A stretch of DNA of 10,892 nt from an uncultured Eubacteriales bacterium (GTDB taxonomy: Bacteria > Bacillota > Clostridia > Monoglobales > Monoglobaceae), in the NCBI GenBank assembly GCA_905201285.1, contig CAJKNM010000055.1, positions 1-10,892 on the forward strand. The letters run 5' to 3'. The position numbers and the translations under genes are program-made. The notes under the pieces were generated by a model. It was not told the origin of the DNA, did not search any database, and was given only the letters and a program-made list of their open reading frames with translations. Positions 5,966 to 10,892 of the stretch are shown piece by piece (position 1 is the first letter of the stretch; each line of letters opens with the position of its first letter).

Positions 5966-8287
5966 TTATTTAAGAGGAATAGAAATCACGGTTTTGCCGA
6001 GTTCCGGTGAAGAAGCATAAACCTTAAGCCGGCCGGGTTCCTTGCCGACGCGGACGGCAACGGAACACTTGCCCGCTCTCATCTGTCTGCCCGGGCATTG
6101 CGGCGGAATATGGTCGCATATATCAGAGCCCGTGCCGACAACCTGACCGAGGCTGTTTGCAGAGAACTTAATAAATGCCCCGGCATCAGGAACCTCACGA
6201 CCGTTTTCGTCTACGCATACGCAGGTCAAAAGTAACAAGTCTTTGCCGTTTGCATATTCAACCTTGTTATCTGGAATAAGCTTAAGACCGACCGGCTTAC
6301 CGGTGGTTTCAACAACCTCTTCGGCACAGGTGTGTCCGGAATTTTTGCCGACAGCTTTCAAACTTCCCGCTTTATAGGAAACATCCCATTCGCCGTGACC
6401 GTAACGTTCGATTTTTTGTGTGCCGAGAGACTTTCCCTCTAAGAAAAGCTCAACTTCATCACAGTTGGTATAGACCCATACCTTAATCGGCTCGCCCTCT
6501 AAACCGCGGTGATTCCAATGCGGAAGAATGTGAACCATCGGCTCATCAGTCCAATGCGATTTGTTCTGATAAAACGCATCCTTCTTTTGTAAGTATAAAT
6601 CTATCGCTCCCGAAACAGAACAAAGACGCGGCCATACACATTCACCGCGATGCTCAAAGGCAATCCATTGAAAGCTTCCTGCGACCCATTCCCGATCGGT
6701 TATAAACTTCCATGTCCTTTCTCTGCCTAAGAACCATTCGTTAGTATCCTTATCATAGGCACTTGTGAAGGCCTTAAAATCATCATAATCTCCGCGAACT
6801 GAGCCTGTTGCACAACATTCGGTCGAAACGAAAGGCATATTCGGATAGCGTTTATGTATTTCATCGTATTGAGAAAGGTTATAATTAACGCCGATAACGT
6901 CTACCAAATCAAGAACGGTCGAATTAACCGGGTCGTTTGAAACAGCGGTTGTTATCGGCCGTGAGGAATCAAGGCGTCTTACTGCTGTAATCATACTTCC
7001 GGCTATTCTGCGTCCTTGTTCGGTCACGTGCTTTGGCTCTTCGTTTCCGACGGACCAGAGAATAACGGACGGATGGTTTCGGTCGCGTTTGATTAAGGAT
7101 TCGAGCTGAACAATCCCCTCATCGGTGGATTCATACCATCTTGTCTCATCCATAACGAGAATTCCGTTTTCGTCCAATGCGTCCATCGTTGCTTCTGCAT
7201 GCGGATAATGCGAGGTTCGATATGCATTTGCACCCATTTCTTTTATCAAATCTATTCGATAACGGTATACGTTATCGGGAACTGCCTTGCCTGTCAGACC
7301 GTAATCCTGATGCGAGCAGATTCCTTTAAGCTTTATTTGTCTGTCATTTAAGATAAAACCCTTTTCACAGTCAAACCGAAATGTTCTGAACCCGAATTTC
7401 GTTTCGGTTTCGTCAATTGGTTCATTATCACCTGATTTGTATATTTTTGTGATAAGTGTGTACATATTCGGTGAATCTATATCCCAAAGCTTTGGGTTAT
7501 CTATGCTGATACATTGATTAACCGTTGCCTTGCTTTTTAATTTTGCCGTCAGCTCGGTTTCGGTGTGAGCAAGCTCTGTGCCGTCACTGTCGGCTATAGC
7601 TGAATAAAGGCGTATTCCTTCGTCATTCAACAATGTGTTCAAAACGGTTGTTTCGATGTTGACGTTCCAGCCGTTCTCGGATTTGACGGGATTTACAAAT
7701 ACGCCCCACAGGTCAACGGCGACAGGTGCTGTTTTAACCAGCCAAACGTGACGGTATATTCCTCCGCCCTGATACCACCAGCCTTCGTGAGTCGAACAGT
7801 CGGTGTAAACCGAAAGAACATTTTCTTTATCGAAAAAAGCAATATCGGTTATGTCAACCTCAAACGGGGTGTACCCGCAGAAGTTATGTTTCATAAGACA
7901 GCCGTTCAGATAAATCGTTGCATTTGTTGCAACACCCTCAAAATACAGAGTTATTCGTTTATTTCTGTCACCTTCATCTAAAGTAAAGTGCTTTCTGTAC
8001 CACGCATTTTCGTATTTTAAATAGCCGAGTGCCTGAGGATACTCCTTGCTTGGTGTTCCTTCTATTACATAGTCATGCGGAAGGCTTACATCCTCCCATA
8101 AATCGCCGCTCATCTTAGCGGGGTTATATGAGTCGGATATGTCAATATAGTCATATGATGCCGGACCTATCAGCATTCTTTCGGTCTTTGCACCTATATA
8201 ATCGGGACCCTTCATAACAGTATTGCGCATTGGTAAATCGCCGCGGTGGAACTTCCAGTTATCATCAAACAAGATTTTTTCTCTCAT
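5966..8287 (-). CDS. Glycoside hydrolase family 2 protein (beta-galactosidase/beta-glucuronidase type, with DUF4982-like domain)
   Basis: A 773-residue retaining beta-glycosidase, predicted cytoplasmic because no signal peptide is present. Domain order: jelly-roll sugar-binding domain (about 1-185, with GWWYQGGGIYRHVWL at 169-183), Ig-like sandwich (about 190-300), TIM barrel (about 305-580), a DUF4982-like domain (about 585-650, HILPHWNHRGLEG), and a C-terminal Ig-like domain (about 665-770). In the barrel, SHQDYG (325-330) and RTSHYPH (357-363) are family motifs; the acid/base is Glu416 in WSVGNEE and the nucleophile is Glu490 in FVSTE. All expected catalytic residues are present. It should remove non-reducing beta-linked sugars, most likely galactose, but glucuronidase, mannosidase or xylosidase activity cannot be excluded from sequence. 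GGAGG (complement of 8295-8299) stands seven bases before the ATG. It is divergent from a trehalase-family gene. No strong terminator is visible after the stop, so transcripts may continue into the small gene. Confidence 0.93.
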   Translation of the reverse strand: MREKILFDDNWKFHRGDLPMRNTVMKGPDYIGAKTERMLIGPASYDYIDISDSYNPAKMSGDLWEDVSLPHDYVIEGTPSKEYPQALGYLKYENAWYRKHFTLDEGDRNKRITLYFEGVATNATIYLNGCLMKHNFCGYTPFEVDITDIAFFDKENVLSVYTDCSTHEGWWYQGGGIYRHVWLVKTAPVAVDLWGVFVNPVKSENGWNVNIETTVLNTLLNDEGIRLYSAIADSDGTELAHTETELTAKLKSKATVNQCISIDNPKLWDIDSPNMYTLITKIYKSGDNEPIDETETKFGFRTFRFDCEKGFILNDRQIKLKGICSHQDYGLTGKAVPDNVYRYRIDLIKEMGANAYRTSHYPHAEATMDALDENGILVMDETRWYESTDEGIVQLESLIKRDRNHPSVILWSVGNEEPKHVTEQGRRIAGSMITAVRRLDSSRPITTAVSNDPVNSTVLDLVDVIGVNYNLSQYDEIHKRYPNMPFVSTECCATGSVRGDYDDFKAFTSAYDKDTNEWFLGRERTWKFITDREWVAGSFQWIAFEHRGECVWPRLCSVSGAIDLYLQKKDAFYQNKSHWTDEPMVHILPHWNHRGLEGEPIKVWVYTNCDEVELFLEGKSLGTQKIERYGHGEWDVSYKAGSLKAVGKNSGHTCAEEVVETTGKPVGLKLIPDNKVEYANGKDLLLLTCVCVDENGREVPDAGAFIKFSANSLGQVVGTGSDICDHIPPQCPGRQMRAGKCSVAVRVGKEPGRLKVYASSPELGKTVISIPLK

Positions 8288-8300
8288 TACCTTACCTCCA

Positions 8301-8308
8301 AAACGTTT
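8301..8308. promoter_or_regulatory. Palindrome AAACGTTT in the GH2 leader, candidate LacI-family-type operator
   Basis: This 8-bp palindrome with a central CG lies between the predicted GH2 transcription start and its ribosome site. LacI-family and CcpA sites have such CG-centred palindromes, but the flanks match a catabolite-responsive element only partly. Its role is inferred from position only. Confidence 0.3.
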
Positions 8309-8322
8309 GTATTATTATGCTA

Positions 8323-8351
8323 AGTATAACATATTTCGGTGGTCCGGACAA
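8323..8351 (-). promoter_or_regulatory. Promoter of the GH2 glycosidase gene
   Basis: On the minus strand TTGTCC (8346-8351) and TATACT (8323-8328) are 17 bases apart. The -35 element overlaps an 8-bp palindrome GTCCGGAC (8342-8349), a GC-rich island in AT-rich sequence, which could be a regulator site controlling polymerase access. Confidence 0.65.
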
Positions 8352-8425
8352 TGTAATTTACTGTTGTTTATATGCACAAAACGGCTATTAAATTAAGTAT
8401 GTGTTTTTGAATGTGTAGGAAAAAC

Positions 8426-8454
8426 TTGACTTTGCTTATAAGCTGTGATAATAT
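8426..8454 (+). promoter_or_regulatory. Promoter of the trehalase-family gene with palindromic spacer
   Basis: TTGACT (8426-8431) is followed after 17 bases by TAATAT (8449-8454); a perfect TATAAT also lies three bases further on (8452-8457). The spacer contains the 10-bp palindrome GCTTATAAGC (8434-8443), well placed for a repressor between the promoter elements. The ribosome site AAAGGA (8472-8477) sits nine bases before the ATG at 8487. Confidence 0.65.
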
Positions 8455-8486
8455 AATGGCATTAAACATAGAAAGGAATTGTAGCT

Positions 8487-9698
8487 ATGTCAGAAAAAGT
8501 TAAAAAGTTTATAGAATCTCATTGGGATGAGTGCATAAAAGAAAACAGGGAGGATGAGGATACCCTTATCGGTATGCCGTATCCGTATATAGTTCCGGCA
8601 GTGGGACACTTTGATGAAATGTATTATTGGGATACATATTTCACAAATAAAGGTCTTGAACTCTGCGGAAGGATGCAGCAGGTTAAGAATAATACCGATG
8701 ATATGCTTTATCTGGTCAAGAAATACGGCTTTATGCCGAACGGAAACAGAACATATTATCTTCTCCAATCACAGCCGCCGTTTTTATCGGGAATGGTGAG
8801 AGATGTATATGATTATTATAAAGACACGGTTTGGCTGAGTGCGGCATACGATGTTCTCAAAATCGAGTATAATTTTTGGATGTCAAAGCGAATCACGCCG
8901 ATAGGTCTTAACTGTTATTCTTGTATATGTGACGAAGGCCGTGTTGAGGGTCTGTCAAAATGTTTTGAAAGTCGTGCCGGCTATATGCCCGAGGGTGATA
9001 AATATTTGATTGCTTTGCACTGTGGCATAACCTGTGAGAGCGGATGGGATATAAATCCGCGCTGGGGAATCGAAGGGTATAACTATGCCCCTGTTGACCT
9101 AAATTCACTTATGTATATGTTCGAGGATAATATGGCTTACTTCTCCGGAGAACTCGGCAGGGGAGAAGAAGCGCTATGGAAAGAGAGGGCGGCTGTCCGT
9201 CGTGAGCGAATGATTAGATATATGGAGGACGAGAACGGCCTTCTTATGGACTATAATTTCGAGACGGGAAGAAGAAGCGAAATCTTTTCGGTTGCATCGC
9301 TGTATCCGTTGTATGTAGGGCTTGCTGAGACAAGACATGCGAAGGCCGCCGCTGAAAATCTGTACAGGCTTGAGGCTGATTACGGGGTATTTACCTGTGA
9401 AAAGAACGACACTAAAGGAACGTTTCAATGGGATTATCCTAATGGTTGGGCATGCCTGCAATATATTGCTATTATCGGCTTTGATAAATATAAGTATTTT
9501 GACATTGCGCAAAGGCTTGCCAAAAAATATTTAACACTTGTTGAAAAGGTTTTTGATGAAACGGGAAACCTATGGGAGAAGTACAATGTTGAGGACGGAA
9601 GCTTAAATGTCAGCAACGAATATGAAATGCCCGCAATGATGGGCTGGAGCGCCGGCGTGTACCTTGCGGCAGAGAATTATCTAAACAATAAACAATAA
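8487..9698 (+). CDS. Trehalase-family (GH37) glycosidase, short cytoplasmic form
   Basis: A 403-residue inverting glycosidase with an (alpha/alpha)6 fold expected. Trehalase signature 1 appears as VGHFDEMYYWDTYF (39-52) and signature 2 as QWDYPNGWACLQ (314-325). Between them are PNGNRTYYLLQSQPP (84-98) and CESGWDINPRW (183-193). By alignment of motifs with E. coli trehalase, Asp188 is the general acid and Glu378 (in NEYEMPAMMGW) the general base; the distance from that Glu to the Gly-Trp pair is the same as in E. coli. No signal peptide is present, so it is cytoplasmic. It is about 150 residues shorter than the E. coli enzymes and its N-terminus begins almost at signature 1, so the substrate may not be trehalose; a related alpha-glucoside is possible. 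It is divergent from the GH2 gene and ends in its own terminator. No trehalose transporter or phosphotrehalase is in view. Confidence 0.87.
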   Translation: MSEKVKKFIESHWDECIKENREDEDTLIGMPYPYIVPAVGHFDEMYYWDTYFTNKGLELCGRMQQVKNNTDDMLYLVKKYGFMPNGNRTYYLLQSQPPFLSGMVRDVYDYYKDTVWLSAAYDVLKIEYNFWMSKRITPIGLNCYSCICDEGRVEGLSKCFESRAGYMPEGDKYLIALHCGITCESGWDINPRWGIEGYNYAPVDLNSLMYMFEDNMAYFSGELGRGEEALWKERAAVRRERMIRYMEDENGLLMDYNFETGRRSEIFSVASLYPLYVGLAETRHAKAAAENLYRLEADYGVFTCEKNDTKGTFQWDYPNGWACLQYIAIIGFDKYKYFDIAQRLAKKYLTLVEKVFDETGNLWEKYNVEDGSLNVSNEYEMPAMMGWSAGVYLAAENYLNNKQ

Positions 9699-9738
9699 AT
9701 GTAAAAACATAACCGATGCTTTAAATCAATACTGCATT

Positions 9739-9784
9739 AAAAGCGGGAAAACCATAGTGAAAGTGGTTTTCCCGCTTTTCGCGT
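9739..9784 (+). terminator. Rho-independent terminator after the trehalase-family gene
   Basis: Arms 9739-9754 and 9764-9779 pair perfectly over 16 bases around a 9-base loop. The right arm ends in TTTT, followed by CGCGTTTT. It lies 40 bases after the stop codon and would also end any transcript arriving from the opposite side, because the left arm begins with AAAA. Confidence 0.88.
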
Positions 9785-9848
9785 TTTGAGGAAAATGACG
9801 GATAAATTTATAGGGCTGATGTCCCGAAGGAGGTTTAAAATAAAATTG

Positions 9849-9877
9849 TTGCAATTCGGTTTGTTATATGGTAAAAT
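9849..9877 (+). promoter_or_regulatory. Probable promoter of the SPFH-domain gene
   Basis: TTGCAA (9849-9854) and TAAAAT (9872-9877) are separated by 17 bases, about 125 bases before the start codon. The remaining leader is very AT-rich and contains the A-tract AAAAAATTTTTT at 9972-9983. The ribosome site AAAAGGG (9984-9990) is 11 bases before ATG 10002. Confidence 0.5.
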
Positions 9878-10001
9878 GTGAATGAGAAAATATGTTTAAC
9901 ATTGACACAAATGTGCTTTATGCGAAGACGGCATTTGTTTATAAATATGCGAATAAAATTACTTAAACGATAAAAAATTTTTTAAAAGGGAATGAATTTT
10001 T

Positions 10002-10892
10002 ATGGGATTAATTAAAGCGGGCGTCGGTGCGCTCGGAGGGGTTCTTGCCGATCAATGGAAGGAGTTTTTCTATTGTGACAGTCTTGACGCGGATATTCTT
10101 TTGGCGAAGGGCGAAAAGAAAACAGGAGGAAGAAGTTCAAATAAAAAGGGCGAGGATAACATTATTTCAAACGGTTCGGTCATTGCCATAAACGAGGGTC
10201 AAGCTATGGCCATAGTTGAATCGGGAAAGGTGGTAGAGTTTTCGTCTGAACCGGGCGAGTTTGTGTATGACAGCTCAACCGAACCGAGTATTTTCTGCGG
10301 AAGTTTAGGCGAAAGCATTAAAAAGAGCTTTGAACAGGTAGGAAAGCGTTTTACTTTCGGCGGAGACACCGGTAAGGATCAGCGTGTATATTATTTTAAC
10401 ACAAAAGAAATAATGGGAAATAAATTCGGCACGGCAACGCCGATTCCTTTCCGTGTTACAGTCAGTGAGGAGTTAGGTTATAAGCTTTCGGTAGACCTGC
10501 GCTGTAACGGTGTTTATTCATATAAAATAACTGACCCGATTCTGTTTTATACCAATGTCAGCGGAAACGTGCCGGAATATTATGAGCGCTCACAGATTGA
10601 TGGGATGCTTCGCGGAGAACTTATGGACGCGCTTCAGCCGGCGCTTGCGAAGGTTGCAATGCAGAAGATTATGTACTATGAAATTCCCGCTCATACTAAA
10701 GAGGTCGGCACGGCGCTTAAGGAAGAGCTTGCGGCACAGTGGCGCCAAAGCAGAGGACTTGAGATTCAGTCTATAAGCTTTAATTCCGTTTCAATCCCGG
10801 AGGATCAGCGCAAGAAGCTGACCGAGTGGGAGGAAAACGCAATGACTATGAACCCCGCAACGGCGGCATCACGGCTGGTCGGCGGTCAGGTT
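10002..10892 (+). CDS. SPFH-domain protein (YdjI-like, 'virion core protein' family), 3' end outside window
   Basis: 297 codons are open to the window edge with no stop. The start MGLIKAGVGALGGVLADQWK and the following EFFYCDSLDADILLAKG (21-37) are typical of the SPFH proteins related to Bacillus subtilis YdjI. The SPFH/band-7-like core spans about 55-290: a beta-rich part with IAINEGQAMAIVESGKV (61-77) and EPGEFVYD (83-90), then a helical part with LMDALQPALAKVAMQKI (207-223) and an ISFNSVSIPEDQRKK segment (258-272). Family members often end in a zinc ribbon or low-complexity tail, which would lie beyond the window. SPFH proteins form oligomeric membrane-associated scaffolds; YdjI in B. subtilis is linked to the PspA envelope-stress system. 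No membrane helix is predicted here apart from a short Gly/Ala-rich N-terminus, so membrane contact is probably peripheral. The cellular role in this organism is inferred from family only. Confidence 0.85.
   Translation, partial: MGLIKAGVGALGGVLADQWKEFFYCDSLDADILLAKGEKKTGGRSSNKKGEDNIISNGSVIAINEGQAMAIVESGKVVEFSSEPGEFVYDSSTEPSIFCGSLGESIKKSFEQVGKRFTFGGDTGKDQRVYYFNTKEIMGNKFGTATPIPFRVTVSEELGYKLSVDLRCNGVYSYKITDPILFYTNVSGNVPEYYERSQIDGMLRGELMDALQPALAKVAMQKIMYYEIPAHTKEVGTALKEELAAQWRQSRGLEIQSISFNSVSIPEDQRKKLTEWEENAMTMNPATAASRLVGGQV

Noticed and set aside
9821..9848. AAGGAGG (9827-9833) suggesting an undetected small gene
   Set aside because: The nearest possible start, TTG at 9846 or 9849, opens only about a dozen codons before a stop, and no ATG is suitably placed. 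It is likely a chance match or a remnant.
9902..9930. TTGACA at 9902-9907 as a second promoter for the SPFH gene
   Set aside because: No acceptable -10 hexamer lies 15-19 bases downstream; the sequence there is GC-containing and unlike TATAAT.
10555..10776. 73-codon open frame overlapping the SPFH gene in another frame
   Set aside because: The SPFH frame is continuous through this region with family motifs, and the alternative frame has Arg-rich shadow composition and no ribosome site.

Overview
The window looks like chromosome from a low-to-moderate GC member of the Clostridia, probably a gut Oscillospiraceae/Ruminococcaceae-type bacterium. This is inferred from the style of the gap fragment, the MarR plus paired ABC-exporter operon, the strong AAGGAGG-type ribosome sites and the sigma-A-like promoters. 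No database search was possible. I found no rRNA, tRNA, CRISPR array or complete insertion sequence.

Layout. Bases 2-205 hold the 3' end of an Rpn-type (recombination-promoting nuclease / putative transposase) gene with a tandem Ile-Glu-Gln-Gly repeat. Bases 370-1131 hold a type I glyceraldehyde-3-phosphate dehydrogenase that lacks its N-terminal NAD-binding part but keeps the catalytic domain, stop codon and a strong terminator, so it is a fragment or pseudogene. Bases 1248-5467 form a self-contained operon: a consensus promoter, a 17-bp-arm inverted repeat at the predicted transcription start, a MarR-family regulator, and two half-transporter genes that overlap like a translationally coupled pair and should form a heterodimeric ABC exporter. 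A 21-bp perfect hairpin closes it.

From 5557 to 5793 (minus strand) lies a small 78-residue protein with a His/Cys-rich motif and its own promoter. Bases 5966-8287 (minus) encode a cytoplasmic GH2 glycosidase (beta-galactosidase/beta-glucuronidase type), and 8487-9698 (plus) a short GH37 trehalase-family glycosidase. These two are divergently transcribed from a 199-bp intergenic region with a promoter in each direction and three short palindromes that could be regulator sites. The window ends in an SPFH-domain protein (10002 onward), cut by the window edge.

How the genes may work together. The MarR protein probably represses its own operon and releases it when an exported compound is sensed. 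The two ABC proteins carry complementary sequence defects: the first has a degenerate Walker B and H-switch, the second a degenerate signature motif. This predicts one catalytic and one degenerate ATP site. The two glycosidases lack signal peptides and would act on imported oligosaccharides, but no sugar transporter or sugar regulator is in view. The points most worth checking are the Rpn/truncated-gap junction and the MarR gene, whose strong ribosome site sits at ideal distance from an ACG rather than from any ATG/GTG/TTG. I see known families here and no clear undescribed multi-gene system.
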